Shown here: positions 34,283-43,718 of the stretch, piece after piece
How the letters are laid out: each line of letters opens with the position of its first letter
How positions within the stretch are numbered: the stretch's first letter is position 1
Source: JBDGYW01 sp964518955
Lineage (GTDB): Bacteria > Gemmatimonadota > Gemmatimonadetes > Gemmatimonadales > GWC2-71-9
Assembly (NCBI GenBank): GCA_964518955.1
Contig: CAZFHS010000024.1
Location: 26,695-90,694 of the forward strand
Length of the DNA: 64,000 bases
Reading direction: 5' to 3'
The notes under the pieces: generated by a model
The model's database searches: none
What the model was told of the DNA's origin: nothing
Seen by the model: only the letters and a program-made list of their open reading frames with translations
Position numbers and translations under genes: made by a program

Positions 34283-37200
34283 ATGGATGCCGCCAAACGT
34301 TCTTCCCACCATGACGATGGTCCTGCTCTGTCCGTCGATTTACCCGGGTACGGTTCGGAGGCGTCTCGCGATCGACCGCACCGGCGCCGCTTGTATGTCC
34401 TCATTGGCGTGCTCGGGATCCTCGCCGTTGTAGCAGCGGCCAGCAGTCTGAGCCGAGGTTTCCGGCTCGCCCAGCGGAGTTCGTCGCAGATGGCAACTAT
34501 TGCACAGGTCACGGTGCAAGCGACGAACGCGCATCTCTGGCTCGAGGAGATCGTTGTCGGGGACAGCACGGAGGACATTGGCGTCGTATGGCAACTCCTC
34601 GAGTTGTCGGACTCCTGCGCGACCGTGCTGCTCGAGGGAGGGGAGTGCGCTGCCCTCTGGCATGTCGCCCCTGTGGAGGATGCTGCTTTGCGTAGGGAGC
34701 TGGCAGCTGCAAAGACGACGTTGGGGACGTTCTCCGAGATTCTTCGGGAGCGTTATGCGGCGGGAGTCTCTGCTGGGCCGGGGAGCAGGTTGGATGAGCT
34801 TACCGACTCCGTCTTCACCGTCCTGCAAGCTCGGGTGGAGACCGTTGCTGTGGGACTCCGGCGTACGATAGCAAGTGAGCTGCGGGCATTTCGCTTCGCG
34901 GAGCTGACTCTCGTCGTCTCGATAATCCTGGTTACAGGTTTCGGCTTTTTTCTGCTGTGGCGACTCGAGCACCGCCGGAAGTTGGCGACGACGAGCCTGC
35001 ATGCAGCCTACGCCAAGGACCGGGCACTGCTGACCGCGATGCCCGACATGATGTTCCGGATCGGCGCAGATGGCACGATTCGGGAGTTTGTTCCGGCAGT
35101 GCGCATGGAGCCGCATGTTCCGCCCGGGGACTTCTTGGGTAAGAAGGCGGCTGAGGTGATGCCGGCCGAACTGGCGAAGCGGATAACGCAGGATGTTGCG
35201 CGCACGATCGAGACCGGTGAGGTGCGAAATCACGAATACACCCTGCCGAGTGGTGGGGAAGAGCGCGACTACGAGTATCGCTTGATTCGTTGTGCCAACA
35301 AGGAGGCACTCGCGGTTGTACGGGACATCACAGAGCGGAAACAGGCAGAAACCGCCCTAAACAACTACGCACTGGCGCAAAACGCCCTACTGAAGGTGAG
35401 CCAAAGCGTCAGCAGTACGTTGGATCTGTTGACGGTGCTGCAGACTGTAAGCGATGGTGCAGCACAGGTGCTGGATGTAGAGACAACCGCAGTCTACTTG
35501 TTGGAGGGAGAAGAGTTGATCCTCGGAGCTACGACGCCTCCACTGGATCCGCAGATGCCAGGTACCCTGCGTAGAGCACAATTGTCCGATCATCCACACA
35601 TTCTGGAGGCGGTCTCCACAGAACTCCCGGTAGTTCTGCCCGATACCAGACTGGCAAAGCTATCGCCAGCGGAGAATGATGTCGTTGAGCAGCGTCGACT
35701 GCGTAGCCTGGTCTTTATGCCCATTAAACATGAGGAAAATGTGGTTGGCGTTTTGATTCTTGGGACTGTCAGTCAGCCACGCGAGTTTTCCGATCGTGAG
35801 ATCGACCTCTGTCGAACCCTAACCAACGAACTTGCCCTGGGCATTCAAAACGCCCGTCTACATGCAGATTTAAAGAGATATTCCAACGAGCTCGAGATCC
35901 GAATCACCGAGAGGAAGCGGGCTGAGGAGGAGTTGCGGTATACCGAGGAGATGTGGCGCTCGATCACCGAGGACGCGCCCGACTACATAATGACGTTGGA
36001 CAACGATCTCAACATCATCTTCACCAACCGGGCTGCACCCGGGCTGACGGTTGCAGAGCTGCTAGGTAAGCCCCTTGTGTCGTTCGCCCTCCCAGAACAC
36101 CAGGAGATGGTGATAGGTGCGCTGGAACGTGCACGCGACAGACGTGAAATGGTGGTATACGAGACAGTCTACTCGCTGCCCGACGGTGGCTGCATTTACT
36201 TCGAGTCAAGAGTGGTACCTCGAGTGGTTGGTGGCCAGCTCATCGGCCTAACAATCCAGGCGCGCGATATCACCGAGCGCAAACGGGCCGGGGCTGAGAT
36301 CCAGGAGTGGAAGAGTCGTTACGAGGTGGCTGTGGAGGCAAGCGGGCATGTTCTATACGACTGGAATGCCGACACGAACGAGGTCACCTACGGCGGCGAG
36401 TTAGAGGGTGTGTTCGGCTACACTATTGAGGATATGGCGGGCGGGTTGAGCCGCTGGGAGGAGTTGATACATCCGGATGATCTCGAGTACTTCAAAGGCA
36501 GTATTGAGCAACTCGTGGAGGCGAGGAGCGAGGCCCACCTCGAGTACCGCGTGCTTGCGAAGAATGGTGAATACAAGCATGTGGAAGACAGGGGCAGGTT
36601 TGTCTTGGATGCCACTGGGCGAAAGGTTCGGATGATCGGGCTCCTCGAAGACATCACGGAACGCAAGCACGCCCAGGAAAGGCTGTGGTTCCTGTCGTCC
36701 TTTGTGGAACAAGCCTCGGACGGGATGGCTGTGGCGGATATGAGTGGTGACCTGTTGTTCGTGAACGAAGCCTGGGCAAATATGCACGGATACCAATCCG
36801 GCGACGAACTGGGGGGCCGCAACCTCGCCGTATTTCACACCGAGGAACAGTTGGAGAAGGAGGTCGAGCCGTTCAACGAGAGTGTGTTGAAGGAAGGCTC
36901 ACACAGGGGCGAGGTGGGCCATTTGCGTAGCGACGGGTCAACGTTCCCAACTCAAATGACCACGACGCTGCTCAAAGGTCCGGACGGCGAGCCATTTGCT
37001 TTCGTGGGCGTTGCGACCGACATCACCGAGCGCAAACGGGCGGAGGAGTTTTTGCGGAAGAGCGAAGCCCAGCTGCGCGCGATGTTCGACCAGGCCGCTG
37101 TGGGCATTACGCACATAACGCTCGACGGGAATTTTCAAAGTACAAACCGGCGTTTCGCAGAAATGCTGGGGTATAGCGAAAATGAGCTGCAGTCGATGTC

Positions 37201-38515
37201 GTTTGTTGATGTGACCCACCCCGACGATCGGGAGATGACCAGGGAATACTACGAGCTAATCCGCAAAACCCGAATCGGCAGATACTTACTGCGCAAGCGC
37301 TACGTCACCAAGACCGGCGTGACAGTGTGGGCAGACCTGAGTGTGGCACTGGTGACGGGCGCTCGCGGCAAGCCTGCGTTTTTCATCGGCGCGGCATCGG
37401 ACGTTACAGAGCAGCATCTTGCTGAGGAGGCCGTGAAGCAGCGTGAAGCGGAGATCTCCAGCATCTTCAGGGCTGCCCCGGTCGGCATTGGGCTCGTGAG
37501 AGACCGTGTCATCATAGAAGTCAACGACGTGTTCTGCGCAATGGTCGGATACACGGCAAAGGAGTTGATCGGTGAGAACGCCAGAATCGTATACGCCAAC
37601 GACGAAGATTACGAGCGGGTGGGGAGGGACAAGTACGGCCAAATCGCGGCCTCGGGCATGGGGACTGTCGAAACGAGGTTCCGCCGCAAGGACGGTGTGG
37701 TAATCGACATCCTACTGAGTTCCGCACCTGTCGATCCCACCAACCATCATGCTGAAATGACATTCACAGCGTTGGACATCACAGACCGTAAACGGACCGA
37801 AGCGGCGTTGACCGAGAGTGAACAGCGGCTCCGTGGACTGGCGGCGCGCCTGGAGGAGGTACGAGAGGAGGAGCGAACCGGGATCGCTCGTGACCTTCAC
37901 GACGAGTTGGGGCAGAAGGTCACCGGACTCCGTCTCGACCTGGAGTCGTTGGCGCTCCAAATCCCGGACAGCCGCACCGACCTGCTGGCCTCTGTGGCGT
38001 CGCTTGCCAACCTGGCGGAGGAGTGCATCGATACCACCCAATCCCTCTCCGCGGATCTCCGACCGCCAATGCTCGACTTGCTTGGGTTGGGATCTGCGGC
38101 TGAATGGTATACGAAAGCTTATGCCGCTCGATCGGGGCTGGATTGCGAGTTGGATTTACCTGATTCCGAACTGAACATGCCCCAAAAACCGGCAACAGCG
38201 CTGTTTCGAATACTGCAGGAGGCACTGACGAACGTGGTGCGACATGCCAAGGCGACCCAAATCCGTGTGTCTTTGCGGGAGGAGGAAGGAGTCGCGGTAC
38301 TCGAGGTAACGGACAACGGCATAGGGCTGCCGAAACCTGAGGCTGCGACCGTGGCTCCGCTCGGCATCCTGGGTATGAGCGAGCGTGCTGCCGCCTACGG
38401 TGGGGAGTTGAAGGTCGAACGCGTTTCTCCGTGCGGGACGATGGTCGAAGCGCGGATTCCCGTGGCGGAGCCGGAGACCGCACCGGGAACAGCCACCGGA
38501 GGTGACGCACAATGA
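34283..38515 (+). CDS. Giant membrane histidine kinase with GAF and six PAS domains
   Basis: 1410 residues from ATG 34283, chosen over the in-frame ATG 34238 because CGGAGGT stands 7 bases upstream. Two membrane helices (about 37-55, LYVLIGVLGILAVVAAASSL, and about 215-233, LTLVVSIILVTGFGFFLLW) enclose a roughly 160-residue helical periplasmic sensor. Then PAS, GAF (about 360-520), and five more PAS domains each ending in a DITERK-type linker. The catalytic end is HisKA_3 (EEERTGIARDLHDELGQK) plus HATPase (FRILQEALTNVVRHAK, DNGIGLP). The start of the next gene overlaps by ATGA and encodes a NarL-type regulator, its obvious partner. Confidence 0.92.
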   Translation: MDAAKRSSHHDDGPALSVDLPGYGSEASRDRPHRRRLYVLIGVLGILAVVAAASSLSRGFRLAQRSSSQMATIAQVTVQATNAHLWLEEIVVGDSTEDIGVVWQLLELSDSCATVLLEGGECAALWHVAPVEDAALRRELAAAKTTLGTFSEILRERYAAGVSAGPGSRLDELTDSVFTVLQARVETVAVGLRRTIASELRAFRFAELTLVVSIILVTGFGFFLLWRLEHRRKLATTSLHAAYAKDRALLTAMPDMMFRIGADGTIREFVPAVRMEPHVPPGDFLGKKAAEVMPAELAKRITQDVARTIETGEVRNHEYTLPSGGEERDYEYRLIRCANKEALAVVRDITERKQAETALNNYALAQNALLKVSQSVSSTLDLLTVLQTVSDGAAQVLDVETTAVYLLEGEELILGATTPPLDPQMPGTLRRAQLSDHPHILEAVSTELPVVLPDTRLAKLSPAENDVVEQRRLRSLVFMPIKHEENVVGVLILGTVSQPREFSDREIDLCRTLTNELALGIQNARLHADLKRYSNELEIRITERKRAEEELRYTEEMWRSITEDAPDYIMTLDNDLNIIFTNRAAPGLTVAELLGKPLVSFALPEHQEMVIGALERARDRREMVVYETVYSLPDGGCIYFESRVVPRVVGGQLIGLTIQARDITERKRAGAEIQEWKSRYEVAVEASGHVLYDWNADTNEVTYGGELEGVFGYTIEDMAGGLSRWEELIHPDDLEYFKGSIEQLVEARSEAHLEYRVLAKNGEYKHVEDRGRFVLDATGRKVRMIGLLEDITERKHAQERLWFLSSFVEQASDGMAVADMSGDLLFVNEAWANMHGYQSGDELGGRNLAVFHTEEQLEKEVEPFNESVLKEGSHRGEVGHLRSDGSTFPTQMTTTLLKGPDGEPFAFVGVATDITERKRAEEFLRKSEAQLRAMFDQAAVGITHITLDGNFQSTNRRFAEMLGYSENELQSMSFVDVTHPDDREMTREYYELIRKTRIGRYLLRKRYVTKTGVTVWADLSVALVTGARGKPAFFIGAASDVTEQHLAEEAVKQREAEISSIFRAAPVGIGLVRDRVIIEVNDVFCAMVGYTAKELIGENARIVYANDEDYERVGRDKYGQIAASGMGTVETRFRRKDGVVIDILLSSAPVDPTNHHAEMTFTALDITDRKRTEAALTESEQRLRGLAARLEEVREEERTGIARDLHDELGQKVTGLRLDLESLALQIPDSRTDLLASVASLANLAEECIDTTQSLSADLRPPMLDLLGLGSAAEWYTKAYAARSGLDCELDLPDSELNMPQKPATALFRILQEALTNVVRHAKATQIRVSLREEEGVAVLEVTDNGIGLPKPEAATVAPLGILGMSERAAAYGGELKVERVSPCGTMVEARIPVAEPETAPGTATGGDAQ

Positions 38516-39144
38516 TCCGAGTGCTTGTGGCCGACGATCACGAAGTTGTTCGGGCGGGCTTGCGCCACATCATCGAGGGCCACTCGGGAATGGAGATCGT
38601 AGCCGAAGCCGAAAACGGTGACGAAGCGCTGGAGCTGCTCGAGTCTAATAAGGTCGATGTGTTGCTACTGGACATCTCTATGCCCGGTCCGGGGTTTCTC
38701 CCTCTTCTCGAGCGGGTCACCGTTCTCGAAGATGCACCGCGTGTGCTGGTGCTCAGCGTGTTCCCCGAAGAACAGTGGGCGGTGAGAGCTTTGCAGGCGG
38801 GTGCCGCCGGATACCTGACCAAGGCACACTCCGGTAGCGAGCTGGCAGAAGCTATTCAGAAGATTCATCGCGGAGGACGGTACGTCACGCCCACCCTGGC
38901 CGAGCAGCTGGCGTTCGGGCTGGCGCCGGATCGGGAGCGCCCGCCACACGAGAAACTCTCCGCCCGCGAGTTCCAGGTATTGTGCCTCCTTGCTTCGGGC
39001 AAGATCGGAAAAGAGATTGCGGCAGACCTGGACCTGAGTCCCAGAACCGTAACGACGTACCGCTCCCGCATCCTCGAGAAGCTGAGAATCGAGACGACCG
39101 CAGACCTGATGCGCTACGCTTTTGAGCACGATCTAGTCCCATAG
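38512..39144 (+). CDS. NarL/FixJ-type response regulator
   Basis: 210 residues from ATG 38512, overlapping the giant kinase gene as ATGA. Receiver with VLVADDHEVVRAGLRHII, phospho-Asp in LLLDISMPGP, Lys in YLTKAHSG. LuxR-type DNA-binding domain with LSAREFQVLCLLASGKIGKE and LSPRTVTTYRSRILEKLRI. Conventional length with all key residues. Probably phosphorylated by the kinase encoded upstream, which has the matching HisKA_3 type. Followed by about 190 bp without a gene. Confidence 0.95.
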   Translation: MIRVLVADDHEVVRAGLRHIIEGHSGMEIVAEAENGDEALELLESNKVDVLLLDISMPGPGFLPLLERVTVLEDAPRVLVLSVFPEEQWAVRALQAGAAGYLTKAHSGSELAEAIQKIHRGGRYVTPTLAEQLAFGLAPDRERPPHEKLSAREFQVLCLLASGKIGKEIAADLDLSPRTVTTYRSRILEKLRIETTADLMRYAFEHDLVP

Positions 39145-39334
39145 CCACACCCCACCCGGTTCTTCCACCGGCATCCGCTTGAAGGCCTACACCTACACGC
39201 ATCGCGCCTTGCACGACATCCAGACATCACGAGAAACTACTGGTTCTTCGCGCAGAAACCGATAGCAGCGAGAGCTGGGCAAGAGCCATCTTGTAAACGA
39301 GGGTAGAGCTTCGTCCCTAGCCAGTAGTGTGAAC

Positions 39335-39766
39335 ATGTTAGCTGAACACGATTCACTCGAGGTCACTGTGACTCAAACCCGGCGCTCGATCGAGGTCCTG
39401 ATCGTAGATGATTCCAGCCTCATCCGTCAACGCCTCATAGCGTTACTCAATGGTCTCGACGGAGTCGAAGTCACTGGAGAGGCTGAAACCGCGGTGCATG
39501 GCCTGGAAAGCGTCCACGCTCTCAATCCGGATGTCGTGACCATCGACCTGACCATGCCGGGCGGGAGCGGACTGAAGTTGCTCGAGGAGATCCGCAAGCT
39601 CGACAAAGCGCCGATGACCATCGTGTTGACCAATTATCCATACCCGGAATTTCGAAAACGCTGCGCCGAGCTGGGTGTCGATTTTTTCCTCAACAAAGCG
39701 AGCGAGATACAGCGCCTTCCGCAAATCCTGGAAGAAAACCGCGCGCGGTTGGAGAACAAACGGTGA
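39335..39766 (+). CDS. Stand-alone receiver protein
   Basis: 143 residues from ATG 39335 (a GTG at 39329 is equally possible; neither has a clear ribosome site). IEVLIVDDSSLIRQRL, phospho-Asp in VVTIDLTMPGGSG, Thr in IVLTNYPYP and Lys in FFLNKASE mark a complete CheY-like receiver with no output domain. It opens a chain of overlapping signalling genes; the next gene overlaps by GTGA. Confidence 0.88.
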   Translation: MLAEHDSLEVTVTQTRRSIEVLIVDDSSLIRQRLIALLNGLDGVEVTGEAETAVHGLESVHALNPDVVTIDLTMPGGSGLKLLEEIRKLDKAPMTIVLTNYPYPEFRKRCAELGVDFFLNKASEIQRLPQILEENRARLENKR

Positions 39767-40809
39767 GTCACGTGCCGGCCGAAGCTGAGCCGCTGATGCT
39801 GGTGGTGGATGACGATGCGGCGGTGCGCGCGGGGCTGGCGAAGCTGTTGCGTGCTGAGGGGTACCAGGTTGCCGTGGAGGCGGATGCGGCTGGAGGGCTG
39901 GAGTCGATTCGGCTTCTGAAGCCGGACGTGGTGCTGCTCGACGTGCAACTGCCCGATCTGAGTGGTTTCGACGTGTGCAGGCAGGTCAGGAACGATCCAG
40001 ATTCAAGGCTGACACCGATCGTGTTCCTGACAGGGCTCTCGGCGGTCGAAGATCGCGTGAGGGGGCTCGACGAGGGAGGAGATGACTTCCTGACCAAACC
40101 GGCCGAGCGCGCAGAGCTGCTGGCCCGCGTGCGGTCTCTGGTCCGAGTGAAGCAGTACACCGATGGGCTCGAGCGGGCCGAAGCCGTGCTGTTGGCGTTG
40201 GCCCGCAGCATTGAGGGCAAAGACCCCCACATCGATGGGCATTGCGATCGACTCTCCAACTACGCGACAGCACTCGGCCAACGTATCGGTCTTACAGATG
40301 CGGAGATCGAGGCTCTCGATTTCGCCGGGGAGTTGCACGACATCGGCAAAGTGGCCGTGCCGGACGCTATCCTGCTCAAGCCAGGTCCACTGACGCCGGA
40401 AGAGTGGGAGGTGATGAAGAAACATCCGACAACTGGAGAACACATTTGCGCCCCGATCCACTCGTTCCGCAGGGTCCTGCCGATCATTCGGCATCACCAC
40501 GAGCGCTGCGACGGGTCGGGCTATCCCGACGCGCTCGTCTGCGACGAGATCCCCATGGCCGCGAAGGTGCTTCAGATAGTGGACGTGTTCGATGCGCTCA
40601 CGTCGGCCCGTCCGTACAAGCCGGCGCTTGCAGTACACGAGGCACTGGGTACGATGGCGGCCGAGGTGGAGCGGGGCTGGTGGGATAACACCGTCTTTCG
40701 AGAGTTCCGAGATCAAGTGCTGGAACCGCGGACAAGCGAACGCGCCGCGCCACGCTGGAAATCGAGGAGCAGAGTGTCGCGGCCACGGCGTGCGGGAGTC
40801 GCGGGGTGA
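39763..40809 (+). CDS. Receiver-HD-GYP c-di-GMP phosphodiesterase
   Basis: 348 residues from GTG 39763. Receiver (about 10-125) with LVVDDDAAVRAGL, VVLLDVQLPDLSG and DFLTKPAER. HD-GYP domain (about 140-320) with the metal-binding ELHDIGKVAVPD, KKHPTTGEH and the diagnostic HHERCDGSGYPD. This class hydrolyses c-di-GMP to pGpG or GMP when the receiver is phosphorylated. The last 25 residues are basic and unlike the family. It is the only visible output enzyme of the receiver chain, so the cluster probably controls c-di-GMP level. Confidence 0.93.
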   Translation: MSHVPAEAEPLMLVVDDDAAVRAGLAKLLRAEGYQVAVEADAAGGLESIRLLKPDVVLLDVQLPDLSGFDVCRQVRNDPDSRLTPIVFLTGLSAVEDRVRGLDEGGDDFLTKPAERAELLARVRSLVRVKQYTDGLERAEAVLLALARSIEGKDPHIDGHCDRLSNYATALGQRIGLTDAEIEALDFAGELHDIGKVAVPDAILLKPGPLTPEEWEVMKKHPTTGEHICAPIHSFRRVLPIIRHHHERCDGSGYPDALVCDEIPMAAKVLQIVDVFDALTSARPYKPALAVHEALGTMAAEVERGWWDNTVFREFRDQVLEPRTSERAAPRWKSRSRVSRPRRAGVAG

Positions 40810-41030
40810 CGGCCATGTCGTACGAAGAGTCCCTTGCGATCGAGAGGCGCAACCGGCCGGTAATCCTCTTTGTCGAAAACAACGAATGTATGAGGAAGAC
40901 GCTGAGGTCCGTATTCGATACGTTGGGCTACCAGGTAAAAGTCGCCTCGAGGTCCCTCAAGGCACTCACTGTAAAGAAAAGGCTGTTTCGATCCTCACCG
41001 AGCCACAGACGCTATCGAGGTGCCTTGTAG
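40806..41030 (+). CDS. Truncated receiver-like fragment
   Basis: 74 residues from GTG 40806 (GTGA overlap with the previous gene). RPVILFVENNECMRKTLRSV and DTLGYQVKVASRSL correspond to the first strand and helix of a receiver, then the sequence turns basic (KKRLFRSSPSHRR) and stops before the phospho-Asp, Thr and Lys sites. With FVEN instead of VDD the acidic pocket is also weakened. It is probably a remnant, although the coupled start suggests it is translated. The remaining 28 bp to the next gene cannot hold the missing part. Confidence 0.55.
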   Translation: MTAMSYEESLAIERRNRPVILFVENNECMRKTLRSVFDTLGYQVKVASRSLKALTVKKRLFRSSPSHRRYRGAL

Positions 41031-41058
41031 CGCTCGTATGACGGTAGGGGTGCAGCTT

Positions 41059-43257
41059 ATGAACGACAAACTCGATCGCATTGCCCAAAAGCGGATCTGG
41101 ACCTATTGGGGGCTGTTCGCTTTTCTAGTCGTTCTGTATCTCCTGCTGCGCCCCAGCGGATGGCAGGGAAGCACCGAACTTCACACGCTCATGGATGCGG
41201 TCGCGACGGTCCTGGCCGTAACTGCCGGCATTATCGCGCTTGTCCACTTCTTCGCAAACAAGAGCAACATCTTCCTCTTTGTCGGCACCGGTTTTCTGGG
41301 CACGGGTGTACTCGATGGGTATCACGCGGTAGTAACGTGTAGCTGGTTCGTCACGGCATTTCCAACTCCACCGCCCTCGCTGATACCGTGGAGTTGGAAT
41401 GCGTCTCGCATCTTTCTCGCGGTACTCATGTTCTTGAGCTGGTGGACCATGCGCCGCGAGCGGACGCTCGGCGAACGCGGTGCGGTCAGCGAACGAACCG
41501 TGTTTCTGAGCGTAGGCGCGCTCACGCTCGCCACGTTTCTGCTGTTCGCATTCGTACCGCTGCCACGCGCGTACTATCCGGAGTTGTTCCTGGGCAGGCC
41601 TGAAGAGCTGACTGCCGCGGCGTTCTTTCTCGTAGCCCTGGTTGGCTTCTATCGCGAAGGTGATTGGAAGACCGAAGCGTGGAGCTTCTGGCTCATCTTG
41701 TCGAGCATCGTTGGTTTTGTCACGCAGGCCCTCTATATGGCATCGTCAGTCACGCTGTTCGACGCCATGTTCGACTCAGCTCACATGCTCAAGATTGTCA
41801 GCTACATCTGCGTGCTCATTGGACTCCTCATCAGCATGCGCGGGTTGTTCGAGCAGGCCACCGAGGCGGAAAAGCGGGCGAGATTGCGGACCGTAGAACT
41901 GCATTCTGAGATAGTGCGCAGTGTGGGGGTTGAAGCAGAACTCTCCGAGCACAAAGAACTCATCGAGGAGCGGCTAGAGCTGTCGCGACGCGAGGAGGCG
42001 GTCCATGCCAAGATTCTCAAGGCCTTCCTCACACAAGACGACGACACCGTCTTCAACGAAGTGCTGAACATCACACTCGAGACCCTGGAGAGCGAGTTCG
42101 GTGTGGTTGGCTACATCGATGAAAACGGCGCGATGGTGGTACCGACAATGACCAGGCATATCTGGGACAAGTGTCAGGTGCCCGACAAGACGATAGTGTT
42201 CCCGAAGGACTCGTGGGGGAACAGCATCTGGCCGCGTGCCATGCGCCAGAAAAAGACACTCTACTCCAATGAGCCGTCGAGCCTCACTCCCGAAGGACAC
42301 GTCGCGATCACGCGCAACGTAGCAGCACCGATACTCGACCGCGGGGAGGCCATTGGACTGCTCCAGGTCGCGAACAAGGATAGTGACTACCAAGCCGAGG
42401 ATATCAAGCGGCTAGAAATAATAGCGCAACACGTAGCCCCCATTCTGGGTGCAAGGATCCAGCGTGACCGCAACGAGAGAGAGCGTGACCGTGCTGAGGA
42501 AAAACTGGAGCGCCACCGCGAGCACCTCGAGGAACTGGTAGGGGAGCGCACGGCCGAACTCGAGGCCGCGAACAAGGAACTCGAGGCTTTTGCCTATTCG
42601 GTCTCCCACGACCTACGCGGACCGCTGCGCGCCGTAGATGGGTTCTCCCGCATTCTTCTCGAGGAGCACGGGGGCCAACTGGATGAAGAGGGCTTTCAGC
42701 TACTCGGTGTGGTGCGCGATAACGCTGGGCTGATGGCGAAGCTCATAGACGACCTTCTGGAACTGTCGCGCGTGGGCCGTCAGGAGATGCACATCGTGTC
42801 CGTGAATATGGACGAGTTAGTCACCCACACGCTGCACGAGTTACGGCAGCAGCAGCCGGAGTGTAGCTGCAACCCGACCGTCCTGGAGCTGCCGCCGGCA
42901 ATCGGCGACCCGCGATTGCTGCACCAGGTATGGCTGAACCTACTGTCGAATGCGATGAAGTTCAGCGCCAACGGTGAAACCGCGAAGGTAACGGTGCACG
43001 GCGCGGTTGAGGCCGACGAGGTCGTGTACCATGTCAGCGATAGCGGTGCCGGCTTCGACATGCGGTACAGCGACAAACTGTTCGGCCTGTTCCAGCGGTT
43101 GCACCGACAGGACGAATTCGAGGGAACCGGCGTCGGTCTCGCCATCGTGAAGCGGATCGTCGAGCGGCACGGCGGCCGGGTATGGGCGGAGGGAAAACCG
43201 AACCACGGCGCAACCTTCCATTTCGCGATGCCGGTTGCGGGGAGCGTACGAGAATGA
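41059..43257 (+). CDS. MASE-type membrane histidine kinase with GAF domain
   Basis: 732 residues from ATG 41059, with TAGGGGTG 7 bases upstream; ATG or GTG codons at 41020 and 41038 are less supported. About seven to eight hydrophobic helices in residues 15-275 (WTYWGLFAFLVVLYLLL, FLFVGTGFLGTGVLDGYHAV, TLATFLLFAFVPLP) resemble the MASE3 sensor. A GAF domain (about 335-470) and a coiled coil follow. HisKA has YSVSHDLRGPLRAVDGFSR with phospho-His; HATPase has NLLSNAMKFS, DSGAGFD and GTGVGLAIVKRIVERHGG. Its DLRGPLRA type is that of bacteriophytochrome-like kinases, which commonly pair with small receivers such as the one encoded next (ATGA overlap). Confidence 0.92.
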   Translation: MNDKLDRIAQKRIWTYWGLFAFLVVLYLLLRPSGWQGSTELHTLMDAVATVLAVTAGIIALVHFFANKSNIFLFVGTGFLGTGVLDGYHAVVTCSWFVTAFPTPPPSLIPWSWNASRIFLAVLMFLSWWTMRRERTLGERGAVSERTVFLSVGALTLATFLLFAFVPLPRAYYPELFLGRPEELTAAAFFLVALVGFYREGDWKTEAWSFWLILSSIVGFVTQALYMASSVTLFDAMFDSAHMLKIVSYICVLIGLLISMRGLFEQATEAEKRARLRTVELHSEIVRSVGVEAELSEHKELIEERLELSRREEAVHAKILKAFLTQDDDTVFNEVLNITLETLESEFGVVGYIDENGAMVVPTMTRHIWDKCQVPDKTIVFPKDSWGNSIWPRAMRQKKTLYSNEPSSLTPEGHVAITRNVAAPILDRGEAIGLLQVANKDSDYQAEDIKRLEIIAQHVAPILGARIQRDRNERERDRAEEKLERHREHLEELVGERTAELEAANKELEAFAYSVSHDLRGPLRAVDGFSRILLEEHGGQLDEEGFQLLGVVRDNAGLMAKLIDDLLELSRVGRQEMHIVSVNMDELVTHTLHELRQQQPECSCNPTVLELPPAIGDPRLLHQVWLNLLSNAMKFSANGETAKVTVHGAVEADEVVYHVSDSGAGFDMRYSDKLFGLFQRLHRQDEFEGTGVGLAIVKRIVERHGGRVWAEGKPNHGATFHFAMPVAGSVRE

Positions 43258-43718
43258 ACGGCAACGCGGTCGAATTACTGCTCGTGGAGGATAACCCGAC
43301 AGACGCCGAACTCACCCTCAGGGCACTGCGAGGCAGAGGGCTGCGGAACCACTTCGAGGTCGCTCGCGACGGCCAGGAAGCCCTCGATTTCCTCTTCGCG
43401 GAGGGGGAATTCGCTGATCGCGACCTGCAAGACGGTCCTAAGGTCGTGCTGCTCGATCTGCGCCTCCCGAAGGTGGACGGCATTGACGTGCTGCGGCGCG
43501 TGAAAGCAGATGAGCGCACGAAGACAATTCCGATCGTCGTGCTGACTTCGTCGCGGCAGGAGCCTGATATCAAGACCTGCTACGACCTCGGCGCCAACAG
43601 CTATATCGTCAAGCCGGTGGACTTCGAGAAACTGGCCGTCGCCGTATCGGAGGTGGGACTCTACTGGCTGCTGTTCAACAAGCCGCCCGTTGCCGAAGCC
43701 GGGAGTAATCATGACTGA
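43254..43718 (+). CDS. Rcp1-like stand-alone receiver
   Basis: 154 residues from ATG 43254; a longer upstream frame lies inside the kinase gene and is rejected. VELLLVEDNPTDAELTLRAL, a long loop FAEGEFADRDLQDGP, phospho-Asp in VVLLDLRLPKVDG, Thr in IVVLTSSRQEPDI and Lys in YIVKPVDFEK. The inserted loop and the IVVLTSS-DI pattern are those of the Rcp1 family, which receives phosphate from DLRGPLR-type kinases such as the one directly upstream. Confidence 0.92.
   Translation: MNGNAVELLLVEDNPTDAELTLRALRGRGLRNHFEVARDGQEALDFLFAEGEFADRDLQDGPKVVLLDLRLPKVDGIDVLRRVKADERTKTIPIVVLTSSRQEPDIKTCYDLGANSYIVKPVDFEKLAVAVSEVGLYWLLFNKPPVAEAGSNHD

Noticed and set aside
34340..35233. Minus-strand frame of 297 codons opposite the giant kinase gene
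   Set aside because: Antisense shadow with Arg/His-rich composition; the plus frame has clear PAS and kinase motifs.
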